Source: Bradyrhizobium zhengyangense (lineage in GTDB: Bacteria; Pseudomonadota; Alphaproteobacteria; Rhizobiales; Xanthobacteraceae). From it: 64,000 nt of DNA. Location of the stretch: positions 496,001 to 560,000 of the forward strand of contig NZ_JAKLUA010000002.1 in the NCBI RefSeq assembly GCF_022012435.1. Direction: 5' to 3'. Positions 1 to 8,572 of the stretch are shown in pieces; the stretch's first letter is position 1; every line of letters starts with the position of its first letter. A program made the position numbers and the translations under genes. The notes below the pieces were generated by a model. That model saw nothing but the letters and a program-made list of their open reading frames with translations. It did not search any database and had not been told where the DNA came from.

Positions 1-71
1 ACTTTTGGGTGGCGATCGGCGGTCGCCACCACATCCATGTTGATGCTGCCGGCGACGAAGACGCGCCCCAT
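1..71 (-). CDS. Ribokinase-type PfkB sugar kinase, 5' end only
   Basis: The reverse strand reads from an ATG at 71 into the window edge. The 23 visible residues begin MGRVFVAGSINMDVVATAD. GSINMDVV is the N-terminal substrate-binding strand typical of ribokinase-like PfkB kinases. An AAGGGC ribosome-binding site lies just upstream, and the gene follows the stop of the 90-983 kinase by 18 bases, so the two are co-transcribed. Only the first 23 codons are present, so the sugar specificity cannot be judged. Confidence 0.75.
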   Translation of the reverse strand, partial: MGRVFVAGSINMDVVATADRHPK

Positions 72-89
72 GATATGCCCTTGCGAAAT

Positions 90-983
90 TTAGACTCGAA
101 CTTCGAACTCGTGCCTGACCTTGGCGATGTCGACAAGGGTCGGCAGGCCGGCCTCGTTGCCGAGGCGCTGGATCTTGAAGGTCGAGGCGGCCCGGGCGAA
201 GTCAAAATGCTCGCGCCAGCTCTTGCCGGGATGGGCGAGGTAGGAATAGACATAGGCGCCGTGGAAGACATCGCCGGCGCCGTTGGTGTCGATCACGCGC
301 TCGCGCGGGATTGGCATCGCCGGCATCACTTGCACCGTCCCGGTTTCGTCGTACCAGAGCAGGCCCTTTTCGCCCATGGTGACGCCACCGATCTTGCAGC
401 CGCGGGCCTTGAGGTAATCGAGCATCTTCTCCGGCGTCAGGTCCATCTGCTCGCACAGGCGCTCGGCGACGATCGCGACGTCGATGAATTCCAAGAGCTC
501 ATGCGTGTTGGTGCGCAGGCCGCCGCCGTCGAGCGAGGTCAGAATGCCGGCCTCGCGGCAGACTTTTGCGTAGTGGAGTGCCGCATCGGGCTGGTGGCCG
601 TCGACATGCAGCGCGCGGCAGCCGCCGAGATTGAGCATGGGGAAGGGATGGATGTGCTCGTCGTCGCGGCAGCGCACGATGGCGCGCTTGCCGTCCTTCG
701 GCATGATGAAGGACAGCGAGGACTGGTTCACCTTGCGGCCGTGCAGCGAGATCGCGTATTTCGCGCACATGTCCTGGAACATGCGCCCCAGCCAGTCATT
801 GGCCGCGGTGGCGATCAGATCGGGCACGATGCCGAGTTTGGCGCAGCAGAACGCCGCCGTCACCGCGTTGCCGCCGAAGGAAACCGCGTAGTCCGAAGCC
901 ACGTGCTTTTCGTCGCCGGTCGGCATGTGGTCGGTGATGAAGACGACGTCGATATAGGTCTGTCCGATAAAGAGAGCCTGCAT
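90..983 (-). CDS. PfkB family carbohydrate kinase
   Basis: A 297-residue ribokinase-like kinase that should phosphorylate a sugar or sugar-like alcohol with ATP in the cytoplasm. The C-terminal PfkB signature DTNGAGDVFHGAY carries the catalytic Asp and the anion-hole GAGD. The N-terminal sugar-binding region contains VSFGGNAVTAAFCCAKLG. Length and order match the family (about 300 residues). It is the first gene of a minus-strand pair with a second PfkB kinase 18 bases downstream. The 208 bases to the divergent VOC gene should hold its promoter. The substrate is not identifiable from sequence. Confidence 0.88.
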   Translation of the reverse strand: MQALFIGQTYIDVVFITDHMPTGDEKHVASDYAVSFGGNAVTAAFCCAKLGIVPDLIATAANDWLGRMFQDMCAKYAISLHGRKVNQSSLSFIMPKDGKRAIVRCRDDEHIHPFPMLNLGGCRALHVDGHQPDAALHYAKVCREAGILTSLDGGGLRTNTHELLEFIDVAIVAERLCEQMDLTPEKMLDYLKARGCKIGGVTMGEKGLLWYDETGTVQVMPAMPIPRERVIDTNGAGDVFHGAYVYSYLAHPGKSWREHFDFARAASTFKIQRLGNEAGLPTLVDIAKVRHEFEVRV

Positions 984-1191
984 TGCTTGTCCGTGATGCG
1001 CTGGGTGGTCCCGGCCGGCGCACTTACTCTAGCACCGGTTCCGCGCGAAGGACGCGGAAATTATTCACAAAACCGGCCCGAAGCGCTTGAGGTCGGCATA
1101 GGGCCGGAATACGACCATGTTACGCTTATGCCAAGCCCGGACATTTGCCGTTGTCCGGGCCACGGTTCCAGGTCGATCAAAAGGGACAAAC

Positions 1192-2040
1192 ATGATCACC
1201 GGCCTCGATCACATCGTTGTTCTGGTCAAGGATATCGGTGCGGCCAAGGCGGCCTATCAGACGCTGCTCGCCCGAGCGCCGGCCTGGCAGAATTCCGGCG
1301 AGGGCGCCGACCGCGTGCTGTTCACCCTCGAGAACATGACCATCGAATTGATGGCGCCGAGCGGCTTCACCGCGACCGCGGACCGGATGCGCGCGCTGCT
1401 CGACGACCAAGAGGGCTTGCTCGCCAGCCTGTGCTTTCGTGTAGCCGACATGGGCAAGATGCACCGGCGGCTGGACCGGGTGGCGCTGAAGCCGGATCCG
1501 GTCGCCGAGGTCGAGAGCAGCGACGATGTATCAGGCGCGGCCCTGCACTGGAAGCGCACACGGGCCGCGACCGAGCTGACGCGCGGCGTGCGGATGTTCT
1601 TCCTTGAGCTCGCCGAGGAACGCCCGAAATCGGTTGCCTCAGACGTTGCGCCGATCGACGGGCTCGATCACGTCGTCATCACGACAGAGGATTCCGATCG
1701 CGCCGCCGCGCTCTATGGCGCCCGGCTCGGGCTCGATCTCGCGCTCGACCGCTCCCATCACGACTGGGGCCAGCTGATGTTCTTCCGCTGCGGCGATCTC
1801 ATCGTCGAGGTGGTGCGCCGCCCCGTCGCGGGCGGCGATTCCCAGCATGACCGGCTCTGGGGCCTGAGCTGGCGCGTCGCCGACATCGACGCCACCCGCG
1901 CCCGCCTGCTTGCGAGCGGCCTCGACGTCTCCGAAGTGCGCAATGGCCGCAAGCCGGGCACGCGCATCGTGACGGTGCGCAGCGGCACCTGCGGGATCCA
2001 GACTGTGCTGTTGGAGCGCTCCCCGAAGCCGCTGGAGTAG
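1192..2040 (+). CDS. VOC (glyoxalase-like) family protein
   Basis: A 282-residue protein with two glyoxalase/VOC-type units. The first starts at MITGLDHIVVLVKD and the second near residue 158 at IDGLDHVVITTEDSDRAAALYG. Each has the beta-alpha-beta start with a His that binds metal in active family members. The ATG at 1192 follows an AAAAGGGA ribosome-binding site. An in-frame ATG at 1117 adds 25 residues unlike the family and was not used. It resembles the glyoxalase_3-like proteins of alphaproteobacteria, whose substrate is usually unknown. It stands alone between a divergent kinase pair and a repeat-rich gap. Confidence 0.8.
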   Translation: MITGLDHIVVLVKDIGAAKAAYQTLLARAPAWQNSGEGADRVLFTLENMTIELMAPSGFTATADRMRALLDDQEGLLASLCFRVADMGKMHRRLDRVALKPDPVAEVESSDDVSGAALHWKRTRAATELTRGVRMFFLELAEERPKSVASDVAPIDGLDHVVITTEDSDRAAALYGARLGLDLALDRSHHDWGQLMFFRCGDLIVEVVRRPVAGGDSQHDRLWGLSWRVADIDATRARLLASGLDVSEVRNGRKPGTRIVTVRSGTCGIQTVLLERSPKPLE

Positions 2041-2066
2041 GGCGGCACCATCCACTCAAAGACTCC

Positions 2067-2157
2067 CGTAGGGTGGGCAAAGGCGCGTTTGCGCCGTGCC
2101 CACGTCTTCTCAGTAAGGACCGAAGACGTGGGCACGCTTCGCTTTGCCCACCCTACG
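2067..2157. repeat. Large palindromic intergenic repeat (GTAGGGTGGGCAAAG type)
   Basis: The outer arms are a perfect 16-base inverted repeat, CGTAGGGTGGGCAAAG against CTTTGCCCACCCTACG. An inner inverted repeat is GTGCCCACGTCTTC against GAAGACGTGGGCAC. It would fold into one long hairpin. Elements of this look are common between genes in Bradyrhizobium-type genomes. It sits downstream of the VOC gene and may also act as a transcript end. Confidence 0.8.
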
Positions 2158-2186
2158 AAACTGGTTTCGTTAGCCGCTGCTCTCAT

Positions 2187-2266
2187 CCGTCTTTGCGAGC
2201 GCAGCGAAGCAATCCAGACTGCGCTTCGCGGTGATTGCTTTGTCGCTTCGCTCCTCGCAATGACGG
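2187..2266. repeat. REP-like palindrome (TTGCGAG...CTCGCAATGACGG)
   Basis: An imperfect inverted repeat. The left arm runs through TTTGCGAGCGCAGCGAAGCAATCC, and the right arm returns through GATTGCTT and TCGCTTCGCTCCTCGCAATGACGG. A second copy of the same family lies at 61442-61560, and a partial left arm at about 53590. It is non-coding and lies immediately upstream of the TetR gene. Confidence 0.8.
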
Positions 2267-2314
2267 CGGCGGCGTGGTACATGGCATACCGTAAGCACCC
2301 AGCGAGCACCCGGT

Positions 2315-3028
2315 TTGGCGAAGGCAGCGGCAAAGCGAACTCTGAAATGGCAGCGCGATCCTGAGGGGATGCGGCTGCGCATTCTCGAGGCTGCCAAGCA
2401 GGAGTTTTCGGCTCACGGGCTCGCCGGCGCGCGGGTCGACCGCATCGCCACCAAGGCCGGCGCCAACAAGCGCATGCTGTACTACCACGTCGGCAACAAA
2501 GACGACCTCTATCTCGCGGTGCTCGAAGGCGCCTATGACAAGATCCGCAGCGAGGAGCGGGGGCTCGATCTCGAACATCTCGATCCGCCCGAGGCCATCA
2601 GGCGGCTGATCGAGTTCACCTGGGGCTACTTCCTGCGCAACCCTGAATTCCTCTCGCTGCTCCAAACCGAGAACCTCGCGCGCGCAAAGCATTTGAAGCG
2701 CTCGACCAAGGTCAAGTCGATGCACTCGCCTTTTGTCGAGATGATCGGCACCGTGGTGCACCGCGGCGTCGACAGCGGCGATTTCCAGGTCGCGGTCGAT
2801 CCGGTGCAGCTCTACATCTCGATCGCTGCGCTCAGCTTCTTCTATCTCTCCAACTCGGCAACGCTCAGCGTGATCTTCGGCCGTGATCTGATGGCCAAGG
2901 ACGCCAAGGACGAACGCCTCGCGCATATGGTCGGCCTCGTGCTGGCCGCGCTGACGGGAAAATCGGTCGCGCTGTTCGAGATCGGGAAAGCGCCGAAGTC
3001 GCGGAGCGCGGTGGCGCAGACGGTTTAG
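2315..3028 (+). CDS. TetR/AcrR family transcriptional regulator
   Basis: A 237-residue repressor with an N-terminal helix-turn-helix (about residues 20-66, containing ILEAAKQEFSAHGLAGARVDRIA and KRMLYYHVGNKDDLY) and a C-terminal ligand/dimer domain. The reading frame is closed by a stop at 2261 and offers only the TTG at 2315 or an internal ATG at 2366. TTG was chosen because the family usually has a short basic N-terminal arm. It could control the importer operon starting at 3326 or itself. No operator was recognised. Confidence 0.85.
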   Translation: MAKAAAKRTLKWQRDPEGMRLRILEAAKQEFSAHGLAGARVDRIATKAGANKRMLYYHVGNKDDLYLAVLEGAYDKIRSEERGLDLEHLDPPEAIRRLIEFTWGYFLRNPEFLSLLQTENLARAKHLKRSTKVKSMHSPFVEMIGTVVHRGVDSGDFQVAVDPVQLYISIAALSFFYLSNSATLSVIFGRDLMAKDAKDERLAHMVGLVLAALTGKSVALFEIGKAPKSRSAVAQTV

Positions 3029-3039
3029 CCGAACGCGCC

Positions 3040-3165
3040 GCTGTCATCGCCCGCCTTGTGCGCGCTTGCGCACTGGGGTGGGCGATCCAGTATTCCAGAG
3101 ACGCCGATGGGACACGGAGAAGCCGCGGCGTACTGGATTCCCCGCTTTCGCGGGGAATGACACCG
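3040..3165. repeat. Intergenic palindromic repeat with CCCCGC hairpin
   Basis: A non-coding stretch between the TetR gene and the ABC operon. It contains the perfect 9-bp hairpin ATTCCCCGC/GCGGGGAAT (3137-3158, loop TTTC). The flanks repeat CTGGATTCC-like and GGCGATCCAG-like blocks. It belongs to the style of CCCCGC(T/A)TTCGCGGGG elements common in this bacterial group. The remaining gap (3166-3325) shows no gene; it provides the leader of the operon starting at 3326. Confidence 0.7.
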
Positions 3166-3325
3166 AGAGTGGGGCGCGACCATCCTGCCACGCGGCCTTC
3201 ACGCGCCATCTCTCACGCTCACCTTCCGGAACCCCTGCGCAAAACGTCACAGGGAAACCTCTGGACAGTATTTATCCAACGGGTTAATTTCTCCACACAA
3301 CGAAGAAGACTGCCGGGAGTGAAAA

Positions 3326-4135
3326 TTGGCCGAGCCGAAGCCACAGGGTGCGCTGTCCAAGTTGCTGAATGCGGCCTGGGTTCGGCCGTTCTTGTTCCTG
3401 ATCTTCATCGTCGTGGCCTGGGATCTTTCGATCCGTCTTTTCAAGATTCCCGCCTATCAGATCCCAGCGCCGGCCGATGTCGTCGCTGTGCTGCGCTCGG
3501 ACTGGCCGGAACTGCTGCGCCAATGCTGGCCGACGACCTATGCGACCGTCTGCGGCTTCCTGCTGTCGGCGCTGTTCGGTATTCCCGTTGCGATGCTGAT
3601 CGCGGGATCGAAGACGGTGGAGAGCTATGTCTATCCGCTGCTGGTGTTCTCCCAGTCCGTGCCGAAGATCGCCATCGCGCCTTTGTTCGTGGTGTGGTTC
3701 GGCTTCGGCATCATTCCGAAAGTGATCTCGGCGTTCCTGCTCGGCTTCTTTCCCGTCGTGGTCTCGGCGGTGCAGGGCTTCAAGTCTGTCGACCCCGACA
3801 TGGTCGATCTTGCGCGGGCCATGCAGGGCAGCCGCTTCCAGGTGTTCTGCGCAGTGAACCTGCCGCATGCGCTGCCGGCGATCTTCTCCGGCCTCAAAGT
3901 CTCGGTGACGCTCGCCGTAGTCGGCGCCGTTGTCGGCGAGTTCGTCGGCTCAAATTCCGGCATCGGCTACGTGATGCAGCGCTCGATCGGCACGTTCGAC
4001 CTGCCGACGATGTTTGCAGCGCTCGTGATCCTCGCTCTGCTCGGCGTCATCCTGTTCTGGATCGTCGACCGCATCGAGAAGCTGATCATTCCCTGGCACG
4101 TCAGCCAGCGCGAAGAGGTGATATTCGCATCTTAA
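3326..4135 (+). CDS. ABC transporter permease, NMT1/TauT/SsuC type
   Basis: A 269-residue inner-membrane permease with about six hydrophobic segments. It has the binding-protein-dependent transport loop near residues 150-190 (MVDLARAMQGSRFQVFCAVNLPHALPAIFSGLKVS), which contacts the ATPase. It forms one importer with the binding protein at 4188 and the ATPase at 5177. The start is a TTG at 3326, the only start possible after the in-frame stop at 3320, with GGGAG a few bases upstream. The family carries nitrate, taurine, sulfonates or pyrimidine precursors; the catabolic genes downstream suggest a different, carbohydrate-related ligand. Confidence 0.9.
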   Translation: MAEPKPQGALSKLLNAAWVRPFLFLIFIVVAWDLSIRLFKIPAYQIPAPADVVAVLRSDWPELLRQCWPTTYATVCGFLLSALFGIPVAMLIAGSKTVESYVYPLLVFSQSVPKIAIAPLFVVWFGFGIIPKVISAFLLGFFPVVVSAVQGFKSVDPDMVDLARAMQGSRFQVFCAVNLPHALPAIFSGLKVSVTLAVVGAVVGEFVGSNSGIGYVMQRSIGTFDLPTMFAALVILALLGVILFWIVDRIEKLIIPWHVSQREEVIFAS

Positions 4136-4187
4136 ATCTGAGCAACGGCCACCAACGGCCGAAACACAACGACAAGGGAGAGTGACG

Positions 4188-5180
4188 ATGAAGCGGTGGA
4201 TTGGAGCTGCATCTGTGGCGCTGATGGCGTTTGCAGTTTCGCCGGCGCAGGCGGCCGACAAGGTCGTGCTGATGCTGAACTGGTACGTCTATGGCGAACA
4301 CGCGCCGTTCTACTACGGCAAGGCCAAGGGCATCTATGCCGCCGAAGGCATCGACCTCGAGATCCAGGAAGGCCGCGGCTCGGCCGCGACCACGCAGGCC
4401 GTTGCCGCCAAGACCGCCGATTTCGGCTATGTCGACGTGCCCACCATGATGCGCGCGGCGATCAAGGGTGCGCCCGTGATCGCGACCGGCGTGCTGCTTC
4501 AGACCTCGCCGATGTCCGCGATGGGTTTTGCCGACAAGAACATCAGGAAGCCCGAAGACATCAAGGGCAAGACGGTCGCGATCACGCCGGCCGATTCCAT
4601 GACCCAGATCTGGCCGCTGTTCCTGAAGAAGACCGGCCTCAAGGAAAGCGACTTCCAGACGGTGGCCGGCGACGGCCAGACCAAGCTCAACGCTGTCATC
4701 AACGGCCAGGCTGATCTCTTGCTCGGCTACGTCATGGACCAGTCGATGAAGATCAAGGACGCGACCGGCAAGGACGTCTATCCGATCAAGTTCGCCGATT
4801 ACGGCATCAACATGGTCTCCTCGGGCATCATCGCCAACACCGATTATGTGAAGGCCAACGCCGATCTCGTCCGCCGTTTCATGTCGGCGACGACCAAGGC
4901 GGTCGAAGCCGCCGAGAAGGAGCCGAAGGCGGCGGCGCAGTCGATCCTCGATGCCAATCCCAAGGGCGGCAAGATCGACACGCTGACGCAGGGCTTTGAG
5001 CTGACCATTCCGCTGTACCGGACCGCCGAGACCAAGAGCAAACGGCCGTTCCAGGTCACCGACCAGAACATGACTGACAGCGTCAACCTGATGGTCGAAT
5101 TTGGCGGGCTCGATGCCAAGGCCAAGGAGAACCCGAAGGCGTTCTACACCAACGACTATCTGCCGAAGAGTGGCACGTGA
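4188..5180 (+). CDS. ABC transporter substrate-binding protein (NMT1/THI5-like)
   Basis: A 330-residue periplasmic binding protein. The signal peptide is clear: MKRWIGAASVALMAFAVSPAQA followed by ADKV. The mature part follows the NMT1 pattern: VVLMLNWYVYGEHAPFYYGK, then the GRGSAATTQAVAAKTADFGYVD ligand loop. The ATG at 4188 is preceded by AAGGGAG at the right distance; a GTG two codons earlier is less likely. The stop overlaps the GTG start of the ATPase gene. The NWYVYGEHAPFYYG segment is the usual ligand-facing region, but the ligand cannot be read from it. Confidence 0.92.
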   Translation: MKRWIGAASVALMAFAVSPAQAADKVVLMLNWYVYGEHAPFYYGKAKGIYAAEGIDLEIQEGRGSAATTQAVAAKTADFGYVDVPTMMRAAIKGAPVIATGVLLQTSPMSAMGFADKNIRKPEDIKGKTVAITPADSMTQIWPLFLKKTGLKESDFQTVAGDGQTKLNAVINGQADLLLGYVMDQSMKIKDATGKDVYPIKFADYGINMVSSGIIANTDYVKANADLVRRFMSATTKAVEAAEKEPKAAAQSILDANPKGGKIDTLTQGFELTIPLYRTAETKSKRPFQVTDQNMTDSVNLMVEFGGLDAKAKENPKAFYTNDYLPKSGT

Positions 5181-6025
5181 AACCTGCGACAGCCGTGAAC
5201 GAAGCCGTGCAACCGGCCGCGCATCTGAGACTGGTGAGCGACCGGGCTGCCGGCGATGCGTCCGGCATCAAGCTGTCAGGCGTATCGAAAACCTATCGGA
5301 CGCGCGACGGCGAGGTGCCGTCGCTGCGGCCCCTCGACTTCCACATCAATGACGGTGAGTTCTTCGTCGTGGTCGGCCCATCAGGCTGCGGCAAGTCCAC
5401 GCTGCTCAAGCTGATCTCCGGCCTGCTGCCGCCGACCACGGGCGAGGTTCTGGTCGAGGGCGAGAAGGTGACCAAGCCGCATGGCAATGTCGGCATCGTC
5501 TTCCAGAACGCGTTGCTTTTGCCCTGGCGAAACATCCTCTCCAACGTGATGCTGCCGATCGACATGAAGCGGCTGCCGCGGGACGAATATCTCGTTCGGG
5601 CCAAGGCACTGCTAAAACTGGTCGGGCTGGAGGGGTTCGAGAAGAAGCTGCCTTGGCAGCTCTCTGGCGGGATGCAGCAGCGTGCCTCGATCTGCCGGGC
5701 CCTCGTGCACGATCCCAAGATCATGCTGATGGACGAGCCGTTCGGTGCGCTCGACGCGTTGACCCGCGAGCGCATGAATGTCGAGTTGATGCGGATCCAG
5801 CGCGAGACCAGGAAGACGGTGCTGCTGATCACCCATTCGATTCCGGAGGCCGTATTCCTCGCCGACCGCGTGCTGGTCATGACCGAGCGGCCGGGCGCGA
5901 TTGCCGCGATCTACGACGTGCCGCTGCCGCGTCCGCGCTCGCTCGACGTGATGGCCGACCCCGTCTTCACCGAGCTTGTGCAACGCATCCGCAAGCATTT
6001 CTTCTCGCAAGGTTCGCTGGACTAA
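5177..6025 (+). CDS. ABC transporter ATP-binding protein (TauB/SsuB type)
   Basis: A 282-residue cytoplasmic ATPase. It shows Walker A GPSGCGKST, Q-loop VFQNALLLPWRNI, signature LSGGMQQR, Walker B ILMDEPFGALD and the switch His in LLITHSI. It starts with GTG at 5177, overlapping the TGA of the binding-protein gene (GTGA), which indicates translational coupling. It energises the 3326/4188 importer. The first 30 or so residues are an unconserved extension before the ABC domain. Confidence 0.93.
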   Translation: MKPATAVNEAVQPAAHLRLVSDRAAGDASGIKLSGVSKTYRTRDGEVPSLRPLDFHINDGEFFVVVGPSGCGKSTLLKLISGLLPPTTGEVLVEGEKVTKPHGNVGIVFQNALLLPWRNILSNVMLPIDMKRLPRDEYLVRAKALLKLVGLEGFEKKLPWQLSGGMQQRASICRALVHDPKIMLMDEPFGALDALTRERMNVELMRIQRETRKTVLLITHSIPEAVFLADRVLVMTERPGAIAAIYDVPLPRPRSLDVMADPVFTELVQRIRKHFFSQGSLD

Positions 6026-6028
6026 ACC

Positions 6029-7399
6029 ATGGCGCCGCGCCTGAAGCTGCGAGATATTGCCTTCTTCGAACGGCCCGTGCATTTCGCACGGCCGTTCCGC
6101 TTTGGCGCGGTGACCGTCAACGCGACGCCGCAATTGTTCGTGCGGGTCGAGATCGAGGTCGAGGGGAAGGGAACCGCGGTCGGCGCCAGCGCCGAGATGA
6201 TGGTTCCAAAGTGGTTCGACAAGCGGCCGGAATTATCGCCGGCGCAAACGGTGGACGGCTTGCGACGGTCGCTCCAGATTGCGCGCGGGCTTTATCTGGC
6301 GCGGACCGGTTTCCAGACGGCGTTCGATCTGCACGCCGGGTGCATTGGTGCGCAGATCGCGGCCTGTGCCAAAGAGAGCATACCGGCGCTTGCAGCGGCC
6401 TTTGGTCCAGCGGAAATCGACAAGGCGATCCTCGATGCGCTCCTGCGTGGCGTGGAGACGAATTTCTTCGACGGGATGGCCAGCAACATCGCGGGAATCG
6501 ATGCACGGCTGTCGCCCGATCTGAAGGACGCGGACATCGCGGCGTTTCAGTCGGGGCGGAAACCGCTGCCGCGCGTCGCCATCAGGCACACCGTGGGGCT
6601 TGAGGATGCCGTGGAAGGCGAAGGTGGTGTCGCCGGTGCGGATGCGAATTACTTCAAGCTGAAGCTGTCGGGTAATCCCGCTGCCGATGCGGCGCGGCTG
6701 GTGCGCATCGGCAAGGAGCTGGACGCGCTGGGGCGCGAGTACAAGGTTACACTCGATGCCAACGAGCAATATACCGACCTTGCCGCGCTGCAGGCCCTGA
6801 TCGACCGGCTGGATCGCGATTCCGCTCTGCGGTCGATCTCATCGAGGCTGCTCTATATCGAGCAGCCGATGCCGCGCGATATCACAAGGCAGTCGCCGCT
6901 CGGCTCGCACGCCGGGCGCAGCTTCATCATCGACGAGGCCGATGAGTCCTACGACGCCTTCCCCGCGGCGCGGGCGCTCGGCTATCACGGCATCTCCTCG
7001 AAATCCTGCAAGGGTCTCTACAAGTCGATCGTCAACGCGACGCGCGCGGCGAAATGGAGCGTGAGCGGAGAAAAGTTCTTCGTGACCGGCGAGGATTTGA
7101 CCTGCCAGGCGGGCCTTGGCGTCCAGCAGGACCTTGCGCTCGGTGCCTTCCTTGGCGTCACCCACGCCGAACGCAATGGCCATCACTATGTCGGCGGCTT
7201 TGGCGAGACGCCGGCCGCTGAAGTAAAGGCCTTCGCGGCCGGGCATCCCGATCTCTATGCCGATAACGGACAGGGCATCCGGCTCAACATCCACGACGGC
7301 GATCTGCTGACGGGATCGCTCAACACAGTGGGCTTTGCGACGTCGGTCCATCCGGACTGGTCGGCGCTTCGCACCCTCGAACAGCCAAAATCACTTTAG
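6029..7399 (+). CDS. Enolase-superfamily enzyme (mandelate racemase-like)
   Basis: A 456-residue protein starting 3 bases after the ATPase stop. The C-terminal barrel region has KLKLSG (candidate catalytic Lys), LDANEQYTD (metal-binding Asp and a Glu), YIEQPMP and IIDEADES (metal ligands), in the order expected for the superfamily. The N-terminal part is a capping domain. Superfamily enzymes abstract a proton alpha to a carboxylate, as dehydratases, racemases or lactonizing enzymes. With the oxidoreductase and aldolase-like genes next door, a sugar-acid dehydratase role is plausible but inferred. It is longer than typical members (about 370-400 residues). Confidence 0.72.
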   Translation: MAPRLKLRDIAFFERPVHFARPFRFGAVTVNATPQLFVRVEIEVEGKGTAVGASAEMMVPKWFDKRPELSPAQTVDGLRRSLQIARGLYLARTGFQTAFDLHAGCIGAQIAACAKESIPALAAAFGPAEIDKAILDALLRGVETNFFDGMASNIAGIDARLSPDLKDADIAAFQSGRKPLPRVAIRHTVGLEDAVEGEGGVAGADANYFKLKLSGNPAADAARLVRIGKELDALGREYKVTLDANEQYTDLAALQALIDRLDRDSALRSISSRLLYIEQPMPRDITRQSPLGSHAGRSFIIDEADESYDAFPAARALGYHGISSKSCKGLYKSIVNATRAAKWSVSGEKFFVTGEDLTCQAGLGVQQDLALGAFLGVTHAERNGHHYVGGFGETPAAEVKAFAAGHPDLYADNGQGIRLNIHDGDLLTGSLNTVGFATSVHPDWSALRTLEQPKSL

Positions 7400-7410
7400 G
7401 AGTATCTGGC

Positions 7411-8562
7411 ATGACCACCCAACGCCTCGGCCTCATCATGAACGGCGTCACCGGCCGCATGGGGCTCAACCAGCATCTGATCCGCTCGATCGTCGCAATC
7501 CGCGACCAGGGTGGCGTCCGCCTCAAGAACGGCGATCGCGTGATGCCTGATCCGATCCTGGTCGGCCGCAGCGCCGAGAAGGTGGAGGCGCTCGCCAGGC
7601 GCTTCAACATCACGCGCTGGACCACTGATCTCGATGCGGCGCTCGCCGACAACAACGACACCATGTTCTTCGATGCGGCCACCACCCAGGCGCGGCCGGG
7701 CCTGTTGACCCAGGCCATCAATGCCGGCAAGCACGTCTATTGCGAGAAGCCGATCGCGACGAATTTCGAGGAAGCGCTCGAAGTTGTGAAGCTCGCCAAT
7801 GCCAGGGGCGTCAAGCACGGCACGGTGCAGGACAAGCTGTTCCTGCCCGGCCTGAAGAAGATCGCGTTCCTGCGCGACAGCGGCTTCTTCGGCCGCATCC
7901 TCTCGGTGCGCGGCGAGTTCGGCTATTGGGTATTCGAAGGCGGCTGGCAGGAGGCGCAGCGGCCGTCCTGGAACTACCGCAGCGAGGACGGCGGCGGCAT
8001 CATCCTCGACATGGTCTGCCACTGGCGCTACGTGCTCGACAACCTCTTTGGCAATGTCCAGAGCGTGGTCTGCATCGGCAACACCGACATTCCCGAGCGC
8101 TTTGATGAGCAGGGCAAGCAATACAAGGCGACCGCGGACGATTCCGCCTACGCGACGTTCCAGCTCGAAGGCGGCGTCATCGCCCACATCAACATGTCCT
8201 GGGTCACGCGCGTCTACCGCGACGATCTCGTCACCTTCCAGGTCGACGGCACCCACGGCTCGGCGGTTGCAGGTCTGACCGACTGCATGATCCAGGCGCG
8301 GCAGGCAACGCCGCGTCCGGTCTGGAATCCCGACGAAAAGCGGCTGCACGATTTCTACGGCGACTGGCAGAAGCTCCCTGATAACGTCAGCTACGACAAC
8401 GGCTTTAAGGAGCAGTGGGAGATGTTCATCCGCCACGTCTACGAGGACGCCCCCTACAAGTTCACGCTGCTCGAAGGCGCCAAGGGCGTGCAACTCGCCG
8501 AATGCGCGCTGAGGAGCTGGAAGGAGCGGCGCTGGATCGACGTCGCCCCGATCAAAGTCTGA
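7411..8562 (+). CDS. Gfo/Idh/MocA family oxidoreductase
   Basis: A 383-residue NAD(P)-dependent dehydrogenase-like protein. The N-terminal dinucleotide-binding fold starts RLGLIMNGVTGRMG, and CEKPIA (about residue 110) is the family's conserved EKP motif. The C-terminal alpha/beta domain includes DMVCHWRYVLDNLFG. It begins with ATG after GGAGTATCTGGC, 11 bases after the enolase-type gene. Members oxidise sugars, inositols or sugar acids. NGVTGRMG is a variant of the usual GxGxxG loop. Confidence 0.87.
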   Translation: MTTQRLGLIMNGVTGRMGLNQHLIRSIVAIRDQGGVRLKNGDRVMPDPILVGRSAEKVEALARRFNITRWTTDLDAALADNNDTMFFDAATTQARPGLLTQAINAGKHVYCEKPIATNFEEALEVVKLANARGVKHGTVQDKLFLPGLKKIAFLRDSGFFGRILSVRGEFGYWVFEGGWQEAQRPSWNYRSEDGGGIILDMVCHWRYVLDNLFGNVQSVVCIGNTDIPERFDEQGKQYKATADDSAYATFQLEGGVIAHINMSWVTRVYRDDLVTFQVDGTHGSAVAGLTDCMIQARQATPRPVWNPDEKRLHDFYGDWQKLPDNVSYDNGFKEQWEMFIRHVYEDAPYKFTLLEGAKGVQLAECALRSWKERRWIDVAPIKV

Positions 8563-8572
8563 GGAGGGACAC

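Noticed and set aside
9..1607. A 532-residue plus-strand open frame over the PfkB kinase and VOC genes
   Set aside because: It is antisense to the PfkB kinase, which has intact motifs, and out of frame with the VOC gene.
3058..4185. A 375-residue plus-strand frame over the ABC permease
   Set aside because: Wrong frame; the permease frame has the hydrophobic pattern and coupling loop.
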